NCBI GenBank assembly: GCA_963846505.1
Contig: CAWJWD010000001.1
Coordinates: 558,001 to 622,000 of the forward strand
Direction: 5' to 3'
Source: JACVRW01 sp963846505
GTDB taxonomy: Bacteria; Actinomycetota; Thermoleophilia; Solirubrobacterales; Thermoleophilaceae
Length of the DNA: 64,000 nt
Shown here: positions 16,936-27,715 of the stretch, piece by piece
Numbering within the stretch: the first letter of the stretch is position 1
Layout of the letters: every line of letters begins with the position of its first letter
Made by a program: the position numbers and the translations under genes
Notes under the pieces: model-generated
The model's input: only the letters and a program-made list of their open reading frames with translations
Database searches by the model: none
Told to the model about the DNA's origin: nothing

Positions 16936-19183
16936 GCCGGCGTGCGCTCGGGCGCGGGCCGCGCCCGACGCCTCGAACGAGGCGCGTGGCAGGACCCGCG
17001 CCAGCGGCCGCGGCAGCCACCAGTTCCAGCGGCCCATGAGCTCCATCGTGGCGGGCACCAGCACGAGCCGCACGAGCGTCGCGTCGAGCGCGATCGCCAC
17101 CGACAGCCCGACGCCGATCTCCTTGATCGACGGCACGCCGGTGCCGGCGAAGACCGCGAACACCGCGACCATGATCAGCGCGGCGCTCGAGATCGTGGCC
17201 GCGCTGCTGGCGCAGGCCCTGGGCCACGGCGGCGGTCGTGTCGCCGGTGGCGTCGTAGCGCTCGCGGATGCGCGAGAGCAGGAACACCTCGTAGTCCATC
17301 GAGAGCCCGAACACGATCGCCAGCAGGAACGGCGGCGTCATCGTGTTGATGTAGCCGAGCGACTCGAAGCCGAGGAAGCCGTCGATCCAGCCGTACTGGA
17401 AGATCGCCACCAGCACGCCGTAGGCGGCGGCGACCGAGAGCAGGTTCATCAGCACCGCCTTGAGCGGCAGCAGCACCGAGCGCAGCAGCACGAACAGCAC
17501 CAGGTAGCTGAACGCCAGCACGAACAGCAGGATCTTCCACATCGAGCCGGAGACGAGGTCCTTGAAGTCCTCGATGAAGGCGGTCGCGCCGCCGACCTCG
17601 ACGTGCGGCCACGCGCTCGAGCGCGCCGCCGTCGCCGTCGCAGGCGCTCGATCAGCGCGCGCGCCTGCGGGCTCTCGGCGTCGTGGCGCGGCACGACGCG
17701 CGATCAGCGCCGCGCCGCCGTCGCGCGAGGGCTGCGGCGCGGCCGACCTCGGCGACCTCGGGATCGCGCGCGCAGCTCGCGCGACGTAGGCGCTCAGCGC
17801 GGCGCGGTTGCTCGGGCGTCGGTCGTGGTGCCGCGGTCGAGCTCGGCCAGCACCTGGGTCGGTGCCGAGGCGCCCGGGCCGAGCTTCTGCGCGGCCAGCT
17901 CGGCGCCGACGCGCGTCTCGTTGCCCTCCGGGAACTGGCGCAGCGCGCCGTCGCCGAACTCCAGCGACAGCGCCGGGATCGCGAGCACGAGCAGCACGCG
18001 GCGCTGGCGCCGGCCGACAGCCAGGGCCGGCGCATGACGCGCTCGGTCCAGCGCTGCCAGAAGTCGGGACGCGCTGGCGCCCGGGACGCGTCGAGCCCCG
18101 GCGGCGCGGGGATCGAGCGCAGGTTGCGGACGAACACGCCGGCAGTCAGCGCGATCCGGCCGCGCTGGTAGGCGCGCCGGCCGAGCAGCCGCATCAGCAC
18201 CGGCAGCAGCGTCACCGCGGCGAGGATCGAGACGGCGACCACGACGATCGCGCCCAGCGCCATCGAGCGGATCGTCGTCGAGGGCACGAGGAACAGCCCG
18301 GCCAGCGAGACCATCACCGTGACGCCGGAGAAGACGACGGCGAGCCCGGAGGTGCGCAGCGCGGTGCGGCGCGCGTCCGCCGGCTCGGCGCCGGCCAGCA
18401 CCTCCTCGCGGTAGCGCGCGAGCACGAACAGCGAGTAGTCGACCGCCACGCCGATGCCGATCATCGAGGCGACGTTGGTGACGAACACCGACATGTCCGT
18501 CGCCTGGGAGAGGAAGAAGATCGCCGGCGCCGGTGATCATCACGCTCGCGAAGCCGAGCAGCAGCGGCAGCGCCGCCGCGGCGAGCGAGCCGAAGACGGC
18601 GAGCAGGATCAGCAGCACGATCGGGAAGCCGGTCGCCTCGGCGGTCTCGAGGTCCTCCTTGCTGAGGTCCTGCATGCCGGCCCAGAGCGCCTGCTGGCCG
18701 ACGAGGTACGGCTTGCACGCCGTCGACCGCGGCGGTGCCGAGCTCGTCGCGCAGGTCGACCGCCAGGTCGGCGATCTCGTCCGCGTCGCCGTCGAGGCGC
18801 AGCGGCAGCACGAGGATCGTCTCGCGACCGGCCTCGCGCTTGGCGGCAGCCGCGGCGGCCGGGCGGCAGCTCGACGTGCGGGCGCTCGGCGGCGATCGCG
18901 GTCGACGCGGTCGACCTGGCCGCGCAGGTCCGCGGGCGTCGCGCCGGGCTCGCGCGCCAGCACGACGGCGAGGCTCTGGCGCTGCGCGCCCTCGAAGCGG
19001 TCGAGCGCCCGCTCGACGGCCTCCGAGCCCGAGCCCGGGACGACGAAGCCGCCGCGCGGTCAGGTGCTCGGTCTGGCGCGCGGCGAACGGCACGGCCGCG
19101 ACGAGCACCAGCAGCCAGGCGCCCAGCACGAGCCACCGGCGGCGCTCGAGGAACGCTCCGAGCCTGTCCATCGCTGCCTGCAT
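16932..19183 (-). CDS. MMPL/RND-family membrane transporter, multiply frameshifted
   Basis: A protein of about 750 aa with the MMPL layout. The N-terminal helix is LERRRWLVLGAWLLVLVAAV, followed by a periplasmic domain and then a helix bundle (IVLLILLAVFGSLAAAALPL, IGIGVAVDYSLFVLARYREE, IVVVAVSILAAVTLLPVLMR). A second periplasmic domain and a second bundle follow (ILLFVLAFSYLVLFVLLRSV, AIVFGLSMDYEVFLLSRIRE, VAIALDATLVRLVLVPATME). The paired GxxxDYxxFLxxR signatures are the MMPL proton-relay motifs. It probably exports a lipid or hydrophobic compound. At least eight indels interrupt it. It lies directly downstream of a TetR gene and its operators, so drug- or lipid-responsive repression is likely. 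Confidence 0.85.
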
Positions 19184-19205
19184 CGGGTGCCCCTTCCGAT
19201 GTTGG

Positions 19206-19219
19206 CTGGCTGGCCAGCC
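19206..19219. promoter_or_regulatory. Palindromic operator, MMPL side (TGGCT-N4-AGCCA)
   Basis: TGGCTGGCCAGCCA is a perfect 14-bp palindrome 23 bp upstream of the MMPL start. The same half-sites with the same 4-nt spacer recur at 19921-19934 in front of the tetR gene. Together they are the most likely binding sites of the TetR protein encoded between them. Confidence 0.6.
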
Positions 19220-19286
19220 AAACCTACGGGAAGCAAGCCAGGCCGATGTGTGAGCTAGATCACGGAGCGGATGACGGAGGTCCGGC

Positions 19287-19901
19287 TCAGGCGCCGAGCA
19301 GGTGGCGCGCGGTCTGCGGCGCCGAGCGCCAGCGTCGAGCCGCGATCCCACTCGGGATCGGCGGTCAGCTGGAGGCCGAAGCCGTCCCCGAGCGCGAAGA
19401 GCAGCGCGGCGACCGCCTCGGGCTCGGCCCGCAGCGTGACGACGCCCTCGCGCTCCTTCTCGCGCAGGGCGTCGGCCAGGTGCTCGCGCCAGCGGCGGTA
19501 GAGCTCGGCCAGCTCGGCGCGGATCTCCTCGCTCGTGCGCGAGGCGCGCGAGCATCTCGTAGATCGCGGCCGCACCGGTGGGCTCGTCCTCGATGAACTC
19601 GACCGCGCTGCTGACCAGCGACGCGATGATCTCGTCGACGCTGGTGGCGCCGCTGAGCTGGCGCTCCAGCGCTCGATGCGCACCGCGCAGTCGCGCGCGC
19701 ACGACCTCGACCAGCAGCCGCTCCTTGGAGCCGAAGTAGTAGTGCAGCAGCCCGCGCGAGACGCCGGCCTCGCGCGCGACGTGGTCGAAGGTCGAGCCGG
19801 CGGCGCCGCGCGCGGCCGACGCTCGTCCGCATCGCGGCGACGATCCGCTGTGCCTTCTCGCCCTCGAGCCGGCGCGGCGCTTCTGCTTCGACGGAAGCCA
19901 T
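19287..19901 (-). CDS. TetR-family repressor of the MMPL gene, frameshifted
   Basis: The start is MASVEAEAPRRLEGEKAQRI at 19901. In successive frames the N-terminal HTH (VAREAGVSRGLLHYYFGSKE-type text) is followed by VRARLRGAHRALERQLSGAT, VDEIIASLVSSAVEFIEDEP, EEIRAELAELYRRWREHLAD, EAVAALLFALGDGFGLQLTA and the ending TARHLLGA, with a stop at 19287-19289. This is a typical TetR of about 200 aa with at least four indels. It is upstream of and co-directional with the transporter, with palindromic sites at both promoters, so autoregulation and control of the exporter are likely. Confidence 0.8.
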
Positions 19902-19920
19902 CCTCCGCAGCGAGTCTAAC

Positions 19921-19934
19921 TGGCTCCGCAGCCA
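19921..19934. promoter_or_regulatory. Palindromic operator, tetR side (TGGCT-N4-AGCCA)
   Basis: TGGCTCCGCAGCCA lies 20 bp upstream of the tetR start codon (19901) and has the same 5-bp arms and 4-nt spacing as the site at 19206-19219. Flanking bases (AAC on one side, AAC on the other) extend the symmetry to GTTGGCT-type arms. Interpreted as the autoregulatory operator. Confidence 0.6.
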
Positions 19935-19967
19935 ACCCAACCCGCTCGAGGGTCCAAGAACGACGAA

Positions 19968-19985
19968 GGGCGCCCGCAGGCGCCC
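19968..19985 (-). terminator. GC-rich stem-loop terminator after the lon-region operon
   Basis: GGGCGCC (19968-19974) and GGCGCCC (19979-19985) form a 7-bp stem with a 4-nt loop. Read on the minus strand it is followed by TTCGTCGTTCTT, a loose U-rich tract. It lies 28 bp beyond the stop of the last gene of the hsp20-lon operon. Confidence 0.7.
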
Positions 19986-20012
19986 CTCGTCAAGAGCTCA
20001 GGTCGACCGCGT

Positions 20013-20484
20013 TCAGGCGGTGCCCACCGGCTCGCTCGAGCTGGAGCTGGGCTCCGGCGTCGTGGTGGCCGTGTACTCGAACTCCTCCTCGGCGCCGAAC
20101 AGCGCGTCGAGCACCTTCTTGCGCAGACCCTCGCTCAGCGCCAGCGCGCCACACCGCCCACGAGGGAGATCAGCAGCAGCTTGCCGAAGCGGCCCTTGCG
20201 CTTCTTCTTCTTGGGCCCGCGCAGGGCGTCGGCGGCGTCGCGCAGCGACTCGCGGCCTCCTTGAGCTCGCGCTGGACCTTCTTGTCGTCCATCAGGGCCT
20301 TGTCGCCGGGCCCTTGCCGTCGAGCCCGCCCGTAGGCCTTCTTGGCGGAGTCGAACGCGGACCGGAGGTTGTCGCGCAGCTCCTCGTCCTCGATCAGCCG
20401 CTGGACGTAGGGGTTCGACTGAACCGCCTGCCCCGCGGCAACCGCGCCCGCTCCGGCCTTCGCGGCCTTCTTCTTGGCTGCCAT
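20013..20484 (-). CDS. Small membrane-associated protein with basic stretch, frameshifted
   Basis: A product of about 157 aa starting MAAKKKAAKAGAGAVAAGQA. It continues NPYVQRLIEDEELRDNLRSA, DDKKVQRELKEAA and SLRDAADALRGP, then KKKKRKGRFGKLLLISLVGG, where a cluster of lysines precedes one hydrophobic helix. It ends LRKKVLDALFGAEEEFEYTA and a Ser/Thr/Pro-rich acidic tail (stop 20013-20015). It is probably a single-pass protein with a helical cytosolic domain. No characterised family is known to me. Several indels break it. It follows lon by 70 bp and precedes a terminator. Confidence 0.65.
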
Positions 20485-20553
20485 CTCTCTCCTCGAGATC
20501 CGCTTTCGGGTGAGGACACTGTACCCGGCCTAAGCCGGCGGACACTGAGCCCC

Positions 20554-23020
<2,467 letters not shown>

Positions 23021-23024
<4 letters not shown>

Positions 23025-23490
23025 CGCCTGCCCTCGTCCGGCTGACCGACGCCCTCGTCGATCGGCACGCGACGCACCGTCTCCTCGCGCACGGCGAGCG
23101 GCACCTCGACCTCGAGCATGCCGTCCTCGTAGCTCGCGCGCGCCTCGTCGGCCACCACGTCGGCGCCGAGCTCGACCAGCCGGCGGAACGGCCCGTGCTC
23201 GATCTCGATCTGCTGGTACAGCCGGCCGGCCGCCTCGGCCGGCGTGCGCTCGCCCGCGATCAGCAGCTGGCGGCCGCGGATCTCGAGCGCGACGCCCTCG
23301 ATGTCGATGCCGGCCAGGTCGGCCTTGACGACCGCGCGCGGCGGGTCGTCGGCGTAGTAGACGTCGACCGAGGGCGAGAAGCCGCGGCCCGCGCAGGCCG
23401 GTCGAGCGCTCGAAGACGTCGCCGAACAGCTCGTCGATCTCGCGCCGCATGCGCTCGAAGTTCGCGAAGAGGTCGCGCGGACTGGCTCAC
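23021..23490 (-). CDS. Hsp20/alpha-crystallin small heat-shock protein, frameshifted
   Basis: Combined frames read SPRDLFANFERMRREIDELF, GDVFERSTG, then FSPSVDVYYADDPPRAVVKA, DLAGIDIEGVALEIRGRQLL, IAGERTPAEAAGRLYQQIEI and ASYEDGMLEVEVPLAVREET. This is an alpha-crystallin domain of about 155 aa with the usual GxLxVxVP-like ending. It acts as an ATP-independent holdase. Start assignment is uncertain: GTG at 23490 follows AGGAGG too closely, and a TTG at 23502 is in frame. Two indels (near 23475 and 23402). It forms an ATGA-coupled pair with lon, a logical protein quality-control unit. Confidence 0.82.
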
Positions 23491-23521
23491 CTCCTCTGAC
23501 AATAGCCCGCTCGTCCAGCCC

Positions 23522-24321
23522 TCAGAGGTCGTAGACGGCGCCCTCGCGGGCGAGCTCGACCGGCCCGCCGAAGCTGGCCGCCGCCTGGTCGCGCGCCCAG
23601 TCCCAGTCGAGCTCGTCGGAGATGTGCGTCAGCAGCAGCCGCCGCGCGCCCGCGCCGCGCGCGCGTGCTCGCCCGGCCTCGGCGGGGGTCAGGTGGCCGC
23701 GGACGCCGGTGCGCTCGGGCCGCGGCAGCGTCGCCTCGACGATCATCACGTCGGCCTCGCGCGCGAACTCGGTCAGCGCGTCGGTGGGACTGCAGTCGGC
23801 GCCGTAGACGACGCGGCCGCCGCCGTTGACCGAGCTGACGCACATGGCGAACGTGTCGAGGTAGTGCGGCACCTGCTGGAAGCGCACGCGCAGCGGGCCG
23901 ACCTCGAGCCGCTCGTCGGCGTCGTACTCGCGCAGGGTCGAAGGCGTCCTCGATCAGGCGCTCGTTGCCGCCGGCCGACGACGCGCGCGCGAACGCCTCG
24001 CGCGCCCCGTCGGGCGCGTAGAGCGCGGGCCGAGCCGGGTTGTCGGTGCCCGGCCAGCGATCGACCGGCACCGGCTGCTGGCGCGGCGCGTAGGTGAGCG
24101 CGGAGGCGAACGGCACGAGGTCGAAGAAGTGGTCGGCGTGCAGGTGCGAGACCACGACCGCGTCGACGTCGACGTAGTCGCAGACGCAGCCGCAGCTTGC
24201 CGAACACGCCGCTGCCGCAGTCGATCAGGAGGTTCGTCTCGCCCTCCTGCACGAGGTAGCCCGAGCAGGCTCCGCCCGCGTCCTGCCAGGAGGGCGAGCT
24301 GCCGAGCACCGTCAGTCGCAT
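23522..24321 (-). CDS. Metallo-beta-lactamase fold hydrolase, two frameshifts
   Basis: The product begins MRLTVLGSSPSWQDAGGACS at 24321, then LLIDCGSGVFGKL; after an indel near 24195 VVVSHLHADHFFDLVPFASA carries the HxHxDH metal site. A second indel near 23940 leads to MRFQQVPHYLDTFAMCVSSV, GGGRVVYGADCSPTDALTEF (with the conserved Asp), VDVMIVEATLPR-like text and LLLTHISDELDWDW. The length of about 266 aa resembles MBL-fold proteins of the RNase Z/cAMP phosphodiesterase-like group. Substrate unknown. It lies 31 bp upstream of hsp20 on the same strand. Confidence 0.82.
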
Positions 24322-24362
24322 GGGCGGGGAGACTAGCCCCCTCGCCCCGCCTCGCGCGGGCG

Positions 24363-24560
24363 CTAGGTGCCCGGGCGCGGGAAGGCGTACGCAGCTGTGG
24401 TGCGCTCGGTGCGGAAGACGAAGGCCAGCTGACGCTCCGGAGCCAGGTTGCGCTCGGCGGGCCGGAACGTCGTGCAGGGCTCGGAGCGGTTGAGCGCGCA
24501 GAGCATGCGCTGGTGGAAGAAGCAGTCCTCGCAGCGCGCCGGCTTGGTCGTCTTGGGCAT
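24363..24560 (-). CDS. 65-aa four-cysteine protein, putative metal knuckle
   Basis: The ATG at 24560 opens MPKTTKPARCEDCFFHQRML, then CALNRSEPCTTFRPAERNLA, with cysteines spaced C-x2-C-x7-C-x7-C. Such spacing suits a small zinc or iron-sulfur knuckle. The remainder (FVFRTERTTAAYAFPRPGT) is basic and lacks a membrane segment. I do not know a named family. It stands alone between the MBL gene and two stem-loops upstream of the NmrA-like gene. A real gene is favoured by the cysteine pattern and good codon use. Confidence 0.65.
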   Translation of the reverse strand: MPKTTKPARCEDCFFHQRMLCALNRSEPCTTFRPAERNLAPERQLAFVFRTERTTAAYAFPRPGT

Positions 24561-24608
24561 GCGGGGGCATGCTGCACGACTGACGCCGCGGCCGCGAGCG
24601 GCGAAGTC

Positions 24609-24643
24609 GCAAATCCGGCATTTTTCCCGCGTCCGGAATTTGC
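24609..24643. repeat. Inverted repeat / stem-loop
   Basis: GCAAATCCGG (24609-24618) and CCGGAATTTGC (24633-24643) form a stem with one bulged base and a 14-nt loop. It lies upstream of the 65-aa gene (minus) and of the NmrA-like gene (plus). It could be a shared operator or an attenuator-like hairpin; no T-run follows on either strand. Confidence 0.45.
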
Positions 24644-24672
24644 AGGCTCTTCGGCCGGCTGCCCGCTCGGAG

Positions 24673-24699
24673 CGAGTTTTCGAGGGGGGCGAGAACTCG
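24673..24699. repeat. Second inverted repeat / stem-loop
   Basis: CGAGTTTTCG (24673-24682) and CGAGAACTCG (24690-24699) pair over 10 bp with one G-T wobble around a 7-nt loop. It sits 46 bp upstream of the ATG at 24745, in a good position for an operator or leader hairpin of the NmrA-like gene. Confidence 0.45.
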
Positions 24700-24744
24700 G
24701 CCCGGCGTGTACGTCGGCGCGTATCGGAAAGGATGTGCGCTTCG

Positions 24745-25664
24745 ATGGAGCTGGTCACGGGAGCCACCGGGTACGTCGGCAGCCGGCTGCTGCGACGGCT
24801 GGCGGGCGAGGGTCGTCCCGTGCGCGCGCTCGCGCGCACGCCGGCGCGCGTCGAGCCGCTGCCGGGCGTCGAGGCAGTCCAGCGGCGACCTGCTCTCGGG
24901 CCGGGGGCTCGAGCGGGCGCTCGACGGCTGCGAGACGGCGTACTACCTCGTGCACTCGATGGAGGGAGCGAACGAGGGCAGCTCGTTCGCCGAACGCGAC
25001 CGCCGTGCAGCCGACGGCCTTCGCGCAGGCGGCAGCGACGGCGGGCGTGCGACGGATCGTCTACCTCGGCGGCATCGCGCCCGCCGGCGGGCTCTCGCCG
25101 CACTTGCGCTCGCGTCTCGAGGTGGAGCGGCTGCTGCTCGAAGCCGTGCCGGAGTCGACGGCGCTGCGCGCCTCGATCGTGATCGGCGCCGGCTCGTCCT
25201 CGTTTCGCGTCCTCGTGCGCCTGGTCGAGCGCCTGCGTGTGCTGCCCCTGCCCGCTTGGCGCGCACATCGCACCCAGCCGATCGCCGAGCGCGACGCGAT
25301 CGAGTTCCTCGCCCGCACCCCTGCCACGAACGCCGCCGCGGGGCGATCGCTCGACATCGCGGGCCCGGACGTGGTCAGCTACGGCGAGATGGTCGAGCGC
25401 ATCGCCGAGCCGATGGGAGTCGGGCGGCTGCCCGTGGGCCTTGGCAGTTCCCTGACGCCGGTGGCCAGCGCGACGGTCAGCGCGGTCACCGGACAGCCGC
25501 TCGAGCTCGTGCGCCCGCTGATGGAGAGCCTCGAGTCCGACGTGCTGCCGCGGGACGCAGCAGCCACGGCGCAGACGTATGGCATGCGTCCCCTGCACTT
25601 CGAGCGGGCGGTCGAACGGGCGCTTGCCGAGTGGGAACGACACGAGCCGCTGGGGGCACGGTGA
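24745..25664 (+). CDS. NAD(P)-binding NmrA/SDR-like protein, two frameshifts
   Basis: MELVTGATGYVGSRLLRRLA carries the TGxxGxxG dinucleotide-binding loop of atypical SDRs. After an indel near 24885 the frame gives DLLSGRGLERALDGCETAYY and LVHSMEG. After another near 25010 it gives FAQAAATAGVRRIVYLGGIA, ALRASIVIGAGSSSFRVLVR, AGRSLDIAGPDVVSYGEMVE and the C-terminus, about 306 aa in all. Family members are NAD(P)H sensors or reductases acting on ubiquinone-like or polyketide substrates. SD-like GGAAAGGA precedes the ATG. Its stop overlaps the GTG of the SRPBCC gene (GTGA). Confidence 0.82.
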
Positions 25665-26095
25665 AGGTCGAGCGCACGGTCATCGTCGACGCTCCGGCGC
25701 AGAAGCTGTACGACGTGGTGATGGATCCGTCACGTCTGTCTGAATGGGTGACCATTCACCACCACCTGGAGGACGCGCCGCGCGGCATGCTCAAACAAGG
25801 GTCGAAGCTGACGCAATGTCTCAAGCTCGCCGGTCGACAGTTCAAGGTGCGCTGGACGGTGGTGGAGAACGAGGTTTGCGAGCGCGTGGTGTGGGAAGGC
25901 CGGGGGCCGGTCGGGTCCCACGCACGGGTCGAATACGACTTCACCCCGCAAGGTGAGACGACCGTCTTTTCCTACACCAACGAGTACGACCTCCCCGGCG
26001 GCGTGCTCGGTCGGGTCGCGGGTGGAGCCGTCGCCCGGGTGGCGGGCAAGGAGGTCGACGGCTCTTTGGCGAAGTTAAAGCGCATGGTGGAATGA
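25661..26095 (+). CDS. SRPBCC (polyketide cyclase/START-like) family protein
   Basis: A 144-aa protein from a GTG start (VKVERTVIVDAPAQKLYDVV). It follows the START-like pattern: N-terminal beta strand, DPSRLSEWVTIHHHLEDAP, TQCLKLAGRQFKVRWTVVEN, VWEGRGPVGSHARVEYDFTP, and a long C-terminal helix (VAGGAVARVAGKEVDGSLAK). These proteins bind small hydrophobic ligands. Coupling by GTGA to the NmrA-like gene suggests the two work on the same compound. Confidence 0.83.
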   Translation: MKVERTVIVDAPAQKLYDVVMDPSRLSEWVTIHHHLEDAPRGMLKQGSKLTQCLKLAGRQFKVRWTVVENEVCERVVWEGRGPVGSHARVEYDFTPQGETTVFSYTNEYDLPGGVLGRVAGGAVARVAGKEVDGSLAKLKRMVE

Positions 26096-26178
26096 TCAGT
26101 GGGTAATCAGCCATAGTCAATCTGACAATGAGCTTGCAATCCCTTAGCCACCCGCGCCGTCGAGTACCTTTGACAGTC

Positions 26179-26592
26179 ATGGTTGATTTTCTCGATGAAA
26201 AACGTAAGGAGATCGACGCCCGGCTGCAGGAACTGCGACCGCTCGTCGACGAGTACAACCGCCTCGAAAAGGCGGCGTCGGCCCTCGCGGGCGTAGGCGC
26301 TACCGGAGGCAACGGCAGCAGCGCCGCCAGCACGAGCCGACGGCGTCGCAGTGCGGGTCGTCCGCGCGCCGCGGCAAGCAGCAGCAGCGGTGGGGCCCGT
26401 CGTGGGCGCCCGCGCGGCAGCGGCACGCGTGGCAAGCAGGCGCTCGAGCTCGTCCGCGCGAAGCCCGGCATCACCATCGCCGAACTGGCCGAGGCGATGA
26501 ACATCAAGGCCAATTACCTCTACCGGGTGATGCCGAGCCTCGAGACCGAGGGCCAGGTCGTCAAGCGCGACGGGGGTTGGCACCCAGCCTGA
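26179..26592 (+). CDS. Coiled-coil plus winged-helix putative DNA-binding protein
   Basis: Starting at the ATG at 26179 (MVDFLDEKRKEIDARLQELR, 137 aa), residues 1-35 form an amphipathic coiled coil. Residues about 45-90 are a flexible Ser/Gly/Arg-rich linker reminiscent of AT-hook/SPKK text (RRRRSAGRPRAAAS, GARRGRPRGSGTRG). Residues about 93-137 are a small winged helix (LELVRAKPGITIAELAEAMN, IKANYLYRVMPSLETEGQVV). GRPRG-type segments often contact the minor groove. Likely a nucleoid-associated or regulatory protein; no named family assigned. An in-frame ATG at 26128 is possible but adds an atypical extension. Confidence 0.75.
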   Translation: MVDFLDEKRKEIDARLQELRPLVDEYNRLEKAASALAGVGATGGNGSSAASTSRRRRSAGRPRAAASSSSGGARRGRPRGSGTRGKQALELVRAKPGITIAELAEAMNIKANYLYRVMPSLETEGQVVKRDGGWHPA

Positions 26593-26653
26593 CGTGGAAG
26601 GCCAGCTCGGGCTCCGAGTCGAGCCCGAGCACCTTCGCGGTCCCCAAAATTCA

Positions 26654-26671
26654 CTGCTGAATATTCAGCAG
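26654..26671. repeat. Perfect 18-bp palindrome between convergent genes
   Basis: CTGCTGAATATTCAGCAG is fully self-complementary with an AT-rich centre. It lies in the 91-bp gap between the winged-helix gene and the convergent mdh stop. It may act as a shared terminator hairpin or as a protein-binding site. Confidence 0.5.
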
Positions 26672-26683
26672 GAACTCCGGGGT

Positions 26684-27680
26684 TCAAATCAAGCCGAGCC
26701 CCCGTACCGCATCCCGCTCCTCCACGAGCTCGTTGACCGTCGCATCGATGCGCGCTTGCGAGAACTCGTTTACCTCGAGTCCCTCGACGACCTCGTAGCT
26801 GCCGTTCGCGCAGCGGCAGGGGAACGAGGAGATGATTCCCTCCTCGACGCCGTACCACCCCTGCGACGGGATGGCCATCGAGACCCAGTCGCCCTCCGGC
26901 GTGCCGAGTACCCAGTCGTGGACGTGGTCGATCGCCGCGTTGGCGGCCGAGGCCGCGCTGGATGCACCGCGAGCTTCGATGATCGCCGCGCCGCGCTTGG
27001 CGACCGTGGGGATGAAGTCGTCCTCGAGCCAGGACCTGATCGTCGACCACCTCGGCGGCGCTGGTGCCGTTGATCTTCGCGTTGAAGATGTCCGGGTACA
27101 TCGTCGTGGAGTGATTGCCCCAGATCGTGAGGCTGGTGATGTCGCTCACGCTCACACCGGCCTTGCGGGCAAGCTGCGTCTTGGCGCGGTTGTGGTCGAG
27201 CCGCGTCATGGCGGTGAAGCGCTCGCGCGGCACGTCGGGCGCGTTCGACATCGCGATCAGCGCATTCGTGTTGGCCGGGTTGCCGACCACGAGGATCTTC
27301 ACCGAGTCGTCGGCGTGGTCGTTGATCGCTTGGCCCTGCGGCTTGAAGATGCCGCCGTTGGCCTCCAGCAGGTCGGCGCGCTCCATGCCCTTCGTGCGCG
27401 GCCGGGCACCGACCAGCAGGCCGATCTCGGCCCCGTCGAAGGCCTGGTCGGGATCGTCGAACATGTCGATGCTCGAGAGCAGCGGGAAGGCACAGTCGTC
27501 GAGCTCCATCGCCACGCCCTTGACGGCGTCCATGGCCTGCGGGATCTCCAGCAGCCGCAGCGCGACGGGGGTGTCGTCGCCGAGCAGTTGACCACTGGCG
27601 ACGCGGAACAGCAGGCTGTAGCCGATTGCACCGGCGGCGCCGGTCACGGTCACCTTCACGGGGGCAGAGGGGTTACTCAC
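26684..27680 (-). CDS. mdh: Malate dehydrogenase (NAD), one frameshift
   Basis: Interconverts malate and oxaloacetate in the TCA cycle. From the ATG at 27680, VTVTGAAGAIGYSLLFRVAS is the nucleotide-binding loop, VGARPRTKGMERADLLEANG the mobile substrate loop with arginines, VVGNPANTNALIAMSNAP the cofactor segment and SLTIWGNHSTTMYPD the catalytic His. The frame is lost near 27034; removing one G restores SWLEDDFIPTVAKRGAAIIE and the normal C-terminus SQARIDATVNELVEERDAVR. About 331 aa, the cytosolic-type family. It lies directly downstream of icd on the same strand. Confidence 0.94.
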
Positions 27681-27715
27681 GGATACGTCTCCTGAATCGG
27701 GATCGGGTCCAGACG

